Position numbers and translations under genes: made by a program
Shown: one piece after another, positions 44,645-52,305 of the stretch
Numbering within the stretch: position 1 is the stretch's first letter
Layout of the letters: each line of letters opens with the position of its first letter
The notes under the pieces: model-generated
Seen by the model: only the letters and a program-made list of their open reading frames with translations
Told to the model about the DNA's origin: nothing
Databases searched by the model: none
From: Streptomyces sp. NBC_00539
GTDB taxonomy: Bacteria > Actinomycetota > Actinomycetes > Streptomycetales > Streptomycetaceae
Assembly: GCF_036346105.1 (NCBI RefSeq)
Contig: NZ_CP107811.1
Span: 4,731,501-4,795,500 of the forward strand
Length of the DNA: 64,000 nucleotides
Direction of reading: 5' to 3'

Positions 44645-45678
44645 TCGGTCAAGGGGTTGAGGACCATCGGGGCGATCTTTCCTTCCAGCATCGCGCCCAG
44701 ACCCATCACCGCGCACACGTCGGGGCGTTCCGCGATGGCGACGGGCATCCCCGTCGCGTCGCGCAGCATCTGGTCCAGGCCCGGCAGCAGGGCGCTGCCG
44801 CCGACCATCATGATGCCCCGGTCCGTCAGGTCGGCCACCAGGTCCGGCGGGCAGTCCCGCAGCACCTTGCCGATGCCGTCGAGCACCGCCGTCAGCGGGG
44901 TGTGGATGGCGTCGCGCACCGCCGCGGTGTCCACCTGCACGGAGCGGGCCAGCCCCGTGGCCACGTCCCGGCCGTGGATGAGGGTGGAGGCCGGGCCCTC
45001 GGCGGTGATGCCGTTGCCGTGCAGCGCCAGCTGGAGCGGCCGGACGGCCTGGCTGGGGAGCATCAGCTCGTGCGCGTGCCGCAGGTGTTGCACCACGGCG
45101 TGGTCGATGGCCTCCCCACCGACGGGGATCCGCTCGGCGGTGACGATGGAGCCCAGGGACAGCACCGCCACCTGGGTGGCCGCCGCCCCGCACACCATGA
45201 TCATGGTCGCGGTCGGCTGCTCCACGGGCAGGCCGCAGCCGACGGCCGCCGCGATCAGGGTGTCGACCAGCTCGACGCGCCGGGCGCCGAGGCCGACCAG
45301 CGTCTCCACCGCAGCCCGCTGCGCGAGCGGATCGGCGTCGTGCGGGGTGCAGGCGGCGGCCCGCAGCCGGGGCTTGCGCCGCAGGGCGCGGCGCAGCTTC
45401 TCGCCGAGCAGGTGACGCAGCATCCGCTGCGCCATCTCGATGTCGACGACGGTGCCGCCGGAGACGGGGCGCACCACCCGGATGTAGTCGGGCGTACGGC
45501 CCGTCATCCGTTCGGCGAAGGTGCCGACGGCGATGAGGGCCCCCGTACGGGTGTTCACCGCGGCGACGCTGGGCTCGTCGACGACCAGGCCGGCGCCCTT
45601 CACGTAGACGCGGGTCCTGGCCGCCCCCAGGTCGACAGCGACGTGGCAGCGGCGCAACTGCTCAAGACTGACGGTCAC
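44641..45678 (-). CDS. mbl: MreB-like actin-family protein (Mbl-type)
   Basis: The 345-residue protein is close to MreB in layout: phosphate-1 strand HVAVDLGAARTRVYVKG, AVGTFAERMTGRTPDYIRVVRP, ISLG-like AVLSLGSIVTAERIPVGGEAID and adenosine motif GIMMVGGSALLPGLDQML. The phosphate-2 motif, normally DIGGGTTE, reads VCGAAATQ, so ATP hydrolysis or polymer dynamics are likely altered. Streptomyces has mreB and divergent paralogues (mbl) linked to spore wall synthesis; naming here is by family and my recollection of its place near fab/acc genes. It is first in an operon with the GAF kinase-like gene. Confidence 0.78.
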   Translation of the reverse strand: MTVSLEQLRRCHVAVDLGAARTRVYVKGAGLVVDEPSVAAVNTRTGALIAVGTFAERMTGRTPDYIRVVRPVSGGTVVDIEMAQRMLRHLLGEKLRRALRRKPRLRAAACTPHDADPLAQRAAVETLVGLGARRVELVDTLIAAAVGCGLPVEQPTATMIMVCGAAATQVAVLSLGSIVTAERIPVGGEAIDHAVVQHLRHAHELMLPSQAVRPLQLALHGNGITAEGPASTLIHGRDVATGLARSVQVDTAAVRDAIHTPLTAVLDGIGKVLRDCPPDLVADLTDRGIMMVGGSALLPGLDQMLRDATGMPVAIAERPDVCAVMGLGAMLEGKIAPMVLNPLTE

Positions 45679-45901
45679 GGCAGATCCCTCCGAGAGCGCT
45701 GACGCAAGAAGACCGGCGACTGCCGGTCGGACAACTCATATCTTCTCGGGTCAATAGGGTCACGCGCCTGTTGGGATGCTCCGGCCGAGGTGGGTCACGT
45801 GTGCCAGGCGGTGCTGCACAGGGGTGGTCTTCTGTACCGACAGGCGCCACGATGCGCGCACTGTCCGCGCTACCGGCGCGTAACGAGGTAAAGGGGAACC
45901 G

Positions 45902-46600
45902 ATGCTGACGCCCCGCCAGGGACTGCCGGCCCTCCTGACGCTCTGCCTGACCCTCTGCGTCACCTTCCTCGCGCCGTCACCGGCCCGGGCGGCCTCCGGG
46001 GCGGCCGTCCGCAATCCGGTCGTCTTCGTGCACGGCTACAACGCCGATCCCGGGGTGTGGGGGTCGCTGCGCGAGGACCTGCGCGCCGACGGGTACGCCG
46101 ACGCGGACCTCTTCTCCTTCGGTTACGACACCCACCAGTCGGTGAACGAGGTCCTCGCCGGGCAGCTCGGTGCCTACGTCGACCAGGTCCGCGGGCGGAC
46201 CGGCGCGGCCAGGGTGGACATCGTCGGGCACTCCTTCGGCTCGCTCGTCAGCCGCTGGTACGTGAAGTACGGCGGCGGTACGGCCGCCGTCGCCCACTGG
46301 GTCTCGCTCGCCGGCCCGAACCACGGCACCTCCACCGCCTGGGCCTGCGCCCTGTGGGACCAGGCCTGCCGGGACATGACGCCGGGGTCGTACGTGGTGA
46401 AGAACCTGGCCGCCGGGGACGAGACGCCGGGGGCGGTCGCGTACGCCACCTTCTGGTCGGACTGCGACGAGGTGGTCAACCCGGACGCCAGCGTCCCGCT
46501 GGCCGGGGCCACCAACGTGGCGGTGGGCTGCCTGAAACACAACGACCTGCTCGGCGACGACGCCACCTCGGCCGGGGTGCGGGCCTTCCTCGCGTCCTGA
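45902..46600 (+). CDS. Secreted alpha/beta-hydrolase (lipase class 2/EstA-like)
   Basis: The 232-residue protein has a signal peptide (about 1-31, ending ARAAS). The mature part shows NPVVFVHGYNADPGVWGSL (oxyanion region), DIVGHSFGSLVSRWYVKY (nucleophile Ser in GHSFG) and SLAGPNHGTSTAWAC, typical of Streptomyces triacylglycerol lipases. The catalytic Asp is probably in DEVVNPDASV and the His in CLKHNDLL. Four cysteines suggest two disulfides. AAAGGGGAACC precedes the ATG. The stop codon lies inside the first unit of a 16-bp tandem repeat array. Confidence 0.9.
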   Translation: MLTPRQGLPALLTLCLTLCVTFLAPSPARAASGAAVRNPVVFVHGYNADPGVWGSLREDLRADGYADADLFSFGYDTHQSVNEVLAGQLGAYVDQVRGRTGAARVDIVGHSFGSLVSRWYVKYGGGTAAVAHWVSLAGPNHGTSTAWACALWDQACRDMTPGSYVVKNLAAGDETPGAVAYATFWSDCDEVVNPDASVPLAGATNVAVGCLKHNDLLGDDATSAGVRAFLAS

Positions 46601-46688
46601 ACCGGGGGCCTGAACCGGGCGGGGCACGAACCGCGCAGGGCCTGAACCTCACGGGGCCTGAACCGCGCGGGGCGCGAACCTCGCGGGG
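46594..46688 (+). repeat. Tandem 16-bp repeat array downstream of the lipase gene
   Basis: Five in-register 16-bp units (46609-46624 to 46673-46688) follow the pattern CCTGAACC(G/T)(C/G)(G/A)C(G/A)GGG, and a shorter leading unit includes the lipase stop. The array ends 27 bases before the convergent hypothetical gene's stop, where a terminator would be expected. Confidence 0.85.
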
Positions 46689-46715
46689 CCGCGGCCGCCC
46701 CCGCCCGGCGGGGCC

Positions 46716-47312
46716 TCAGGCCGTCCCCGGCCGGACCTCCTGGAGGAGGCCGTAGGTGAACTCCGCCACCAGAGGCTCCCCCGACGCGGCGAAGGCCAGC
46801 CGCCACCGCGTCGGGGCCGTGCCCTCCATCGGGCGGACCGGCGCGAAGGCCCGCGCCACCTCGTCCACCGTCGCCGACCAGGCAGACAGGTCCCGCGCCG
46901 TCTCCAGTACGGGCCCCCGCGCGCCCGGGGCCCGCACGAGCCACTCGTTCCACACCGCGCCGTCGGGGCCGGCCAACACCTCGAAGCGCAGGTCGGGCCA
47001 GAGCGGCACCGGCCACAGCAGCGCCTCGCACTCCAGGTCGCCGATCCGCCGGTGTGCGGTGGACTCCGGTGGACCGAGCACCGAGCGGTAGCGGGCCAGC
47101 GCCCCGCGGGACCGGGGTGATCGGACCATGGCCTGCCAGCGCTTGTTCGCCTGACGCTGCTCCGCGAGCGAGGCGCCCAGGCGCAGCCGTGCCTGCTCGG
47201 CGAGGCCGGGCTGGAAGTCCGCCATCCTTCGCAGCAGCACCAGTTGGAAGGCGGCCGGGCCGAAGGCCCCCGGGGCGGCGGCCGGGTGCGGGTCCGGCGG
47301 GGTCGCGGTCAT
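46716..47312 (-). CDS. Hypothetical cytoplasmic protein
   Basis: The 198-residue protein has no signal peptide or membrane helix. An N-terminal Pro/Ala-rich tail is followed by a helical region (about 25-75; LRRMADFQPGLAEQARLRLG) and a Trp-rich beta region (ECEALLWPVPLWPDLRFEVL, VWNEWLVRAPG, RWRLAFAASGEPLVAEFTYG). I do not recognise the family. The ATG at 47312 and a GTG three codons earlier are both possible. It is divergent from the zinc-ribbon protein gene, with 78 bases between. Codon bias is normal, so it is a real gene. Confidence 0.7.
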   Translation of the reverse strand: MTATPPDPHPAAAPGAFGPAAFQLVLLRRMADFQPGLAEQARLRLGASLAEQRQANKRWQAMVRSPRSRGALARYRSVLGPPESTAHRRIGDLECEALLWPVPLWPDLRFEVLAGPDGAVWNEWLVRAPGARGPVLETARDLSAWSATVDEVARAFAPVRPMEGTAPTRWRLAFAASGEPLVAEFTYGLLQEVRPGTA

Positions 47313-47390
47313 GGAAGACACGATTCCACACAGGATCCTTACGTTCCCGGAATCCCGCTGTTGCCGCCGACCACGTAGCCTGCGGGCCCT

Positions 47391-48395
47391 ATGAATTACT
47401 GCCCCGCCTGCCAGAGGTACCTCAACGGCGCGCTCGCGTGTGCCGGATGCGGGACCCCGGCCGAGTACCTCATACCCGCCCCGCCGGCATCCGCCGCGGC
47501 GCCAGGCCATGAGCAGCACGGCCATGCGCAGCCGGGGTTCGCGCCGATGCGGGACCACCGGACGCAGGACGCCGGCTACGCCCCGCCGGGATACGGGGGC
47601 GGCGACGACCCCGGGCACGCGGGACACGGCGGCTACGCCGACCCCGGGAACACCGCGTACGCCGACCCCGCGTACGCCGACCCCGGGAACACCGCGTACG
47701 CCGACCCCGCGTACGCCGATCCCGGGTACGGCTCGAACGCCGGGTATGCCGGGCCCGCCTACCCTGCCTACCCCGCCTACCCGCAGCACCAGGACGTGCC
47801 CCCCGGCTCCGCTCCCGAGTCCGACGACCTCGACGCCGATTCGCTCGTGGTGCTGTCCGGGCCGGTGGACGGCCGGTCCCGGACGCGCGGCCGGGCCGCG
47901 GCCCGGGGTGGCAGCCGGACCCTGATCAGCGTCGGGCTCGGGCTGCTGCTGGCCACGGGCGGTTCGGTGGCCCTGGCCCGGATGACGACCGACAACGAGG
48001 GTGGCGGCCGGGCCGCCAAGGTCGAGCTGACCGACGAGGTCGGTCCCGAGACGCCGGAGCCGGCACCGGACGCGCCGAGCGGCGGGCCGCACTCCGGGGC
48101 GACGGGTACCGGCAAGGGCGCCGGGGGCGCGAAGGCCCCCGCGAGTGCCAAGAATTCCGCCGGGCCGAGCGGGTCCCCGAGCGGGTCCGCGCAGCCGGGC
48201 GCCGGGGCGAGCGCCTCCGCCTCCGGGGAACCGGGGCCGACGCCCACCGCCTCCGGGTCGGGGTCATCCGTACGACCCACCAAGCCGGGACAGCCCGCGC
48301 CCAGCACCTCCGGTACGACGAAGCCCCCCGCGCCGGTGCCCACGCCCACCCCGACGAAGAAGCCCAAGCCCACGTGCTGGTTCATCTTCTGCTAG
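47391..48395 (+). CDS. Zinc-ribbon, single-pass membrane protein with low-complexity tails and CWFIFC end
   Basis: The 334-residue protein starts with a four-Cys zinc ribbon (MNYCPACQRYLNGALACAGCG, residues 1-21), then a Gly/Pro/Tyr-rich region with YADPGNTAYADPA repeats (about 80-115). An acidic stretch, one transmembrane helix (about 178-198) and a long Gly/Ser/Pro/Thr extracellular part follow. The last residues are KPKPTCWFIFC. Similar aromatic-Cys ends occur in other Streptomyces low-complexity membrane proteins; their role is unknown. No function is assigned. The ATG at 47391 is followed at once by the ribbon, so the start is secure. Confidence 0.78.
   Translation: MNYCPACQRYLNGALACAGCGTPAEYLIPAPPASAAAPGHEQHGHAQPGFAPMRDHRTQDAGYAPPGYGGGDDPGHAGHGGYADPGNTAYADPAYADPGNTAYADPAYADPGYGSNAGYAGPAYPAYPAYPQHQDVPPGSAPESDDLDADSLVVLSGPVDGRSRTRGRAAARGGSRTLISVGLGLLLATGGSVALARMTTDNEGGGRAAKVELTDEVGPETPEPAPDAPSGGPHSGATGTGKGAGGAKAPASAKNSAGPSGSPSGSAQPGAGASASASGEPGPTPTASGSGSSVRPTKPGQPAPSTSGTTKPPAPVPTPTPTKKPKPTCWFIFC
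47634..47726 (+). repeat. 39-bp in-frame tandem repeat within the zinc-ribbon protein gene
   Basis: Two exact 39-bp units (47634-47672 and 47673-47711) and a partial third encode YADPGNTAYADPA. The length is a multiple of three, so changes in copy number keep the frame. Confidence 0.9.
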
Positions 48396-48415
48396 CGGGG
48401 CCCGGCCGCTGAGGC

Positions 48416-48838
48416 TCAGCCCAGCATCCGCCTGAGCAGGTCCCGCAGCATCCCCCGCTCGGCGTCGGACAGCCCCGCCAGCGGTTCGCGCGCGAAGTCG
48501 AGCGACTCGCGCAGCCGGTCCGCGGTCAGCAGCCCCTCCTCGGTGGGGGCGGCCAGCTTCACCCGGCGGTCCGCCGGGTCCGGCCGGCGTTCGACCAGGC
48601 CGCGGGACTCCAGCCGGTCCACGATGCCGGTGATGTTGGAGGGCTCGCACCTGAGCTTCTGCGCGATCCGGCGCATGGGCATCGGTTCCAGGGACAGCAG
48701 GTTCAGTACGCGGGCCTGGGCGCCGGTGAGCTGGTGGCCGGCGGCCGCGTGCTCGTACTCCTGGTGGTAGCGGGTCACGACGTCGCCGATGAGCTCGACG
48801 ACCTCAAGGGTCAGTGGGTCTGTGCGACGACTGGGCAT
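48416..48838 (-). CDS. MarR-family transcriptional regulator
   Basis: The 140-residue regulator has a dimerisation helix at each end and a winged helix with QARVLNLLSLEPMPMRRIAQKLRCEPSNITGIVDRLESRGLVER, and the wing DPADRRVKLAAPTEEG. It diverges from the MDR oxidoreductase gene across a 114-base AT-rich gap that should hold its operator. An ohr gene lies further on, but the protein lacks the N-terminal reactive cysteine of OhrR, so peroxide sensing is not supported. Its only clear Cys is in the recognition helix region (LRCEPSN). Confidence 0.9.
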   Translation of the reverse strand: MPSRRTDPLTLEVVELIGDVVTRYHQEYEHAAAGHQLTGAQARVLNLLSLEPMPMRRIAQKLRCEPSNITGIVDRLESRGLVERRPDPADRRVKLAAPTEEGLLTADRLRESLDFAREPLAGLSDAERGMLRDLLRRMLG

Positions 48839-48952
48839 GGATCTAGAGTACCCATTTACTTGACAACATGAAATATCCAGGAGCATGGTTGTTTCAGGTA
48901 GTGAAGCATTTGCCGCCGGGTTCCGTTTTCCCTCATGCCTCAGGAGCACCCC

Positions 48953-49975
48953 ATGTCCCAGATTCCCGCCGTGAGCCGCGAGTGGCACCTCGTCCGCCGC
49001 CCGCAGGGCTGGCCCGTCGCCGAAGACTTCGCCCTGCGCGAGGTACCGGTGAACGCCGAGCCCGCCCCGGGCCGGATCCTGGTGCGCAACCTCCACATGT
49101 CCGTCGACCCCTACATGCGCGGCCGGATGAACGACGTGAAGTCCTACGTCCCGCCGTTCCGGCTGGACGAGCCGATGGACGGCGGCGCGGTCGGCGAGGT
49201 CGTCGCCTCCGCCGCCGAGGGCATCGCGGTCGGCGACCACGTGCTGCACGGCCTCGGCTGGCGCGAGTACGCCGAGCTGGACGCCAAGCACGCCACCAAG
49301 GTCGACGCCTCCCTCGCCCCGCTCTCCGCCTACCTGGGCGTGCTCGGCATGCCGGGCCTGACCGCCTACGCCGGTCTCTTCGAGGTCGCCTCCTTCAAGG
49401 AGGGCGACGCCGTGTTCGTCTCCGGCGCCGCGGGAGCGGTCGGCAGCCTCGTCGGCCAGTTCGCGAAGATCAAGGGCGCGTCCCGGGTGATCGGCTCGGC
49501 CGGCTCGGACGAAAAGGTGACGCTCCTCACGGAGAAGTACGGCTTCGACGCCGCCTTCAACTACAAGAACGGCCCCGTCGCCGAGCAGCTCAAGGAAGCC
49601 GCGCCCGAGGGCATCGACGTCTACTTCGACAACGTCGGCGGCGACCACCTGGAAGCCGCGATCTCCTCCCTCAAGGTGCACGGCCGCGCCACCCTGTGCG
49701 GTGCGATCGCCCAGTACAACGACACCGAGCCGGCGCCCGGCCCGCGCAACCTCGTGCAGGTCATCGGCAAGCGGCTGCGACTCCAGGGCATCCTCGTCGG
49801 CGACCACGCGGGGATCCAGCAGCAGTTCGTCCAGGACGTGGCCGGCTGGCTGCGCTCCGGTGAGCTGCGCTACGACGAGACGGTCCACGAGGGCGTGGAG
49901 AACGCCGCCGACGCCTTCCTCGGGATGCTGCGCGGCGAGAACACCGGAAAGATGATCGTTTCCTTCACCCGTTAG
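48953..49975 (+). CDS. NADP-dependent zinc-free MDR oxidoreductase (CurA/leukotriene B4 dehydrogenase-like)
   Basis: The 340-residue medium-chain reductase has the N-terminal segment VRNLHMSVDPYMRGRMNDV typical of PTGR/CurA-type double-bond reductases. The Rossmann motif is SGAAGAVGSLVGQFAKIKG, with YFDNVGGDHLEAAI and GAIAQYN as family blocks. Zinc-ligand cysteines are absent. It should reduce alpha,beta-unsaturated carbonyls with NADPH. AGGAG precedes the ATG at 48953. It lies divergent from the MarR gene, which probably represses it, and 65 bases upstream of ohr. Confidence 0.92.
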   Translation: MSQIPAVSREWHLVRRPQGWPVAEDFALREVPVNAEPAPGRILVRNLHMSVDPYMRGRMNDVKSYVPPFRLDEPMDGGAVGEVVASAAEGIAVGDHVLHGLGWREYAELDAKHATKVDASLAPLSAYLGVLGMPGLTAYAGLFEVASFKEGDAVFVSGAAGAVGSLVGQFAKIKGASRVIGSAGSDEKVTLLTEKYGFDAAFNYKNGPVAEQLKEAAPEGIDVYFDNVGGDHLEAAISSLKVHGRATLCGAIAQYNDTEPAPGPRNLVQVIGKRLRLQGILVGDHAGIQQQFVQDVAGWLRSGELRYDETVHEGVENAADAFLGMLRGENTGKMIVSFTR

Positions 49976-50040
49976 GCTCACTCCACACCGTCGTGATCGT
50001 GGGCGCGAGTCACGGCGATTCATATGGAGGATCCACTTTC

Positions 50041-50463
50041 ATGTCCATCACGCAGTCCGACGTCGCGTACACCGCCGTGGCCACCGCCGAGAACGGCCGT
50101 GACGGTCGCGTCGCCACCCACGACGGCAAGCTCGACGTCGTCGTGAACCCGCCGAAGGAGCTCGGCGGCAGCGGCGAGGGCACCAACCCGGAGCAGCTGT
50201 TCGCCGCCGGCTACAGCGCCTGCTTCCAGGGCGCCCTCGCGGTCGTCGCCAGGAACGAGAACGCCGACGTCTCCGGCTCCACCGTCACCGCCGAGGTGGG
50301 CATCGGCAAGAACGACGACGGTTTCGGCCTGATCGTCAAGATCTCCGCCTCGATCCCGAACGTGGACGCCGCCACCGCCAAGGACCTCATCGAGAAGGCC
50401 CACCAGGTCTGCCCGTACTCCAAGGCGACCCGCGGCAACATCACGGTCGAGCTGGCCGTCTGA
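50041..50463 (+). CDS. ohr: Organic hydroperoxide resistance protein (Ohr/OsmC family)
   Basis: The 140-residue peroxidase reduces organic hydroperoxides using two cysteines, here in GYSACFQGAL (about residue 61) and HQVCPYSKATRGN (about residue 122). The segment NPEQLFAAGYSACF is typical of the Ohr subgroup. TGGAGGATCC gives a clear ribosome site for the ATG at 50041. It follows the MDR oxidoreductase gene and may share stress-induced expression. It is followed by a short octamer repeat array and a strong hairpin. Confidence 0.94.
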   Translation: MSITQSDVAYTAVATAENGRDGRVATHDGKLDVVVNPPKELGGSGEGTNPEQLFAAGYSACFQGALAVVARNENADVSGSTVTAEVGIGKNDDGFGLIVKISASIPNVDAATAKDLIEKAHQVCPYSKATRGNITVELAV

Positions 50464-50485
50464 CCGACGGGCCGGCTGACCGTCC

Positions 50486-50533
50486 GGCTGACTGGCTGAC
50501 TGGCTGACCGGCTGACCGGCTGACCGGCTGACC
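50486..50533 (+). repeat. Octamer tandem repeat after ohr
   Basis: Six consecutive copies of GGCTGAC(T/C) occupy 50486-50533, starting 23 bases after the ohr stop. They sit between the gene and its terminator hairpin and would appear in the 3' end of the mRNA. Confidence 0.9.
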
Positions 50534-50558
50534 GTCCGGTCCGCACCGCGGAGCCGAA

Positions 50559-50594
50559 GCGAAGGCCGCACTCCCCCGGGGGTGCGGCCTTCGC
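50559..50594 (+). terminator. Hairpin terminator after ohr
   Basis: A perfect 13-bp stem (50559-50571 with 50582-50594), extended by an inner C/G run, lies just before the EI24 gene start at 50611. Confidence 0.8.
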
Positions 50595-50610
50595 CCGTAA
50601 ACTGGGCCGC

Positions 50611-51444
50611 ATGGGTGATCTTGTGGGGGGTTTCCGGTACCTGCTCGCCGGACAGCGGTGGGTCTTCGCCAACGGCCGCTGGCTGGGCTTCGGCCTGCTG
50701 CCGGGGCTGGTCTCGCTGGTGCTGTACGCCGGCGCGCTCGTCGGGCTCGGGTTCGGCGCCGACGACCTGACGGCCTGGGCCACCCCCTTCGCCGACGACT
50801 GGTCCTCCCCGTGGCTCGGGCTGTTCCGCGGCTTCCTGACGGCCCTCGTGTTCGCCCTCGGGCTCTTCCTCGCGGTGATCACCTTCACCGCCGTGACCCT
50901 GCTGATCGGCCAGCCGTTCTACGAGTCCCTCTCCGAGCAGGTCGACAGGACCGAAGGCGGCGAGGTGCCGGAGTCCGGGCGGGGGCTGTGGGAGGACCTG
51001 TGGATCTCCGGCCGGGACAGCCTGCGGCTGCTGCTGCGGGTGGCGCTCTACGGGATCCTGCTCTTCGCCCTCGGGTTCGTCCCGGTGGTCGGGCAGACCG
51101 TGGTCCCGGCGATCGGGTTCTGCGTGTCCGGCTACTTCCTCACCCAGGAGCTCACCTCCGTCGCCCTCCAGCGGCGCCGTGTTGACCTCGGCGGGCAGTT
51201 GGCACTGCTGCGGGCGAGGCGGGCGCTGGCGCTCGGGTTCGGCGTGCCGCTGGTCCTGGCGTTCCTGGTGCCGCTGGTGGCGGTGTTCCTGATGCCGGGC
51301 GCGGTGGCGGGGGCGACGCTGATGGCGCGGCACCTGATGGGGGCGGATGCCGAGGCGGAGGACGCCGGGGACGCCGAGACGGCCTCGCAGACGGCCCCCG
51401 AGGCGGCTCCCGCCGGGGAGTTCGGTCCGCCGCCGTCCTGGTAG
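50611..51444 (+). CDS. EI24-domain (CysZ-like) membrane protein
   Basis: The 277-residue protein has about four to five membrane helices. Family blocks are FGLLPGLVSLVLYAGALVGL, LLIGQPFYESLSEQVDR and GFCVSGYFLTQELTSVALQRR. CysZ of this fold takes up sulfate; other EI24-domain proteins have unclear roles. The C-terminal 35 residues are an acidic Ala/Glu tail. The ATG at 50611 lies 17 bases after the terminator hairpin, with weak ribosome site, so its promoter must overlap the upstream repeat and hairpin. It converges with the nitrilase-type gene. Confidence 0.85.
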   Translation: MGDLVGGFRYLLAGQRWVFANGRWLGFGLLPGLVSLVLYAGALVGLGFGADDLTAWATPFADDWSSPWLGLFRGFLTALVFALGLFLAVITFTAVTLLIGQPFYESLSEQVDRTEGGEVPESGRGLWEDLWISGRDSLRLLLRVALYGILLFALGFVPVVGQTVVPAIGFCVSGYFLTQELTSVALQRRRVDLGGQLALLRARRALALGFGVPLVLAFLVPLVAVFLMPGAVAGATLMARHLMGADAEAEDAGDAETASQTAPEAAPAGEFGPPPSW

Positions 51445-51463
51445 GGGGCCGCGCGCCGGCCGG

Positions 51464-52177
51464 TCAGGCCTCGATCGTGGCCGTCACCACGGACGGCGTA
51501 CGGTCGTCCGCCTCGGCCACGAGGCTGCCGTCCGGCGCCCACACGGCGGCGCCGCCGCAGCCGGTCCACGGGCCCGCCGGGCCGACGTGGTTGGCCAGCA
51601 CCACGTACATACCGTGGGCCCCGGCGATGCCCGGGTGGACGGTGGCCCGCTCCCGGACGCCCTCGCCCGTCCCGTACAGCGAGCTCGCCAGGTGCACCCG
51701 GCAGCCGTCCGCCGCGGCCCTGGCGGCCAGGTCCGGGAAGTGGTTGTCGTAGCAGACGCCGAGGCTGAAGCGGATCCCGCCGAGGGTGAAGCGGCCGTCG
51801 GCGGTGCCCGGTGCGAAGGCGCCCCGTTCGTGACGGTAGAGGTGCTGCTTCGCGTACGTCGTCACGTGCGCGCCGTCCGTGTCGTGGACCAGCGTGGCGA
51901 GGGCGGGCAGCGGGCCCGTGGTGCGCAGGGCGACGTTGACGGCGGTGGCGGTCCCGGCGGAGCGCAGCGGGTCCAGCCGGGGGTCGTCGGAGTCCGCCAG
52001 CCACAGACCCGGATCCCCGGCCAGGGCGTCCAGTTCGTAGCCGGTCAGGGTGAGTTCGGGGAACACCACGAGCTCGGCTCCCTGCTCCCGCGCGGCGGCG
52101 GCCAGTGCGGCGGCCGCGGCGACGTTGGCCGCGACATCGGCGGGTACACAGGTGAGCTGGGCTGCGGCGATCTTCAC
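51464..52177 (-). CDS. Carbon-nitrogen hydrolase (nitrilase superfamily)
   Basis: The 237-residue enzyme carries the Glu-Lys-Cys triad: VVFPELTLTGYE, YAKQHLYRHE and LGVCYDNHFPD. The start KIAAAQLTC is typical. Members hydrolyse amides, nitriles or carbamoyl groups; this short form resembles uncharacterised amidohydrolases. The GTG at 52177 is the only suitable start before the core strand, giving a slightly short protein. It lies downstream of the TetR gene in the same direction with a 128-base gap, so linkage is uncertain. Confidence 0.88.
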   Translation of the reverse strand: MKIAAAQLTCVPADVAANVAAAAALAAAAREQGAELVVFPELTLTGYELDALAGDPGLWLADSDDPRLDPLRSAGTATAVNVALRTTGPLPALATLVHDTDGAHVTTYAKQHLYRHERGAFAPGTADGRFTLGGIRFSLGVCYDNHFPDLAARAAADGCRVHLASSLYGTGEGVRERATVHPGIAGAHGMYVVLANHVGPAGPWTGCGGAAVWAPDGSLVAEADDRTPSVVTATIEA

Positions 52178-52305
52178 GCGCCCCAGGATGTCAGCCCCGT
52201 CCGCGGGGCCGACCTGGGGGTGGCGCGGCGCCGGGCCGTCCGGCCGTCGCCGTCGCCCCCCGCTCGCGGCGGTCCGCGAGCCGCTGCCCGGCCCGGGCGG
52301 CACGG

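Noticed and set aside
48416-48838. OhrR identity for the MarR gene
   Set aside because: The conserved N-terminal redox cysteine is absent despite the nearby ohr gene.
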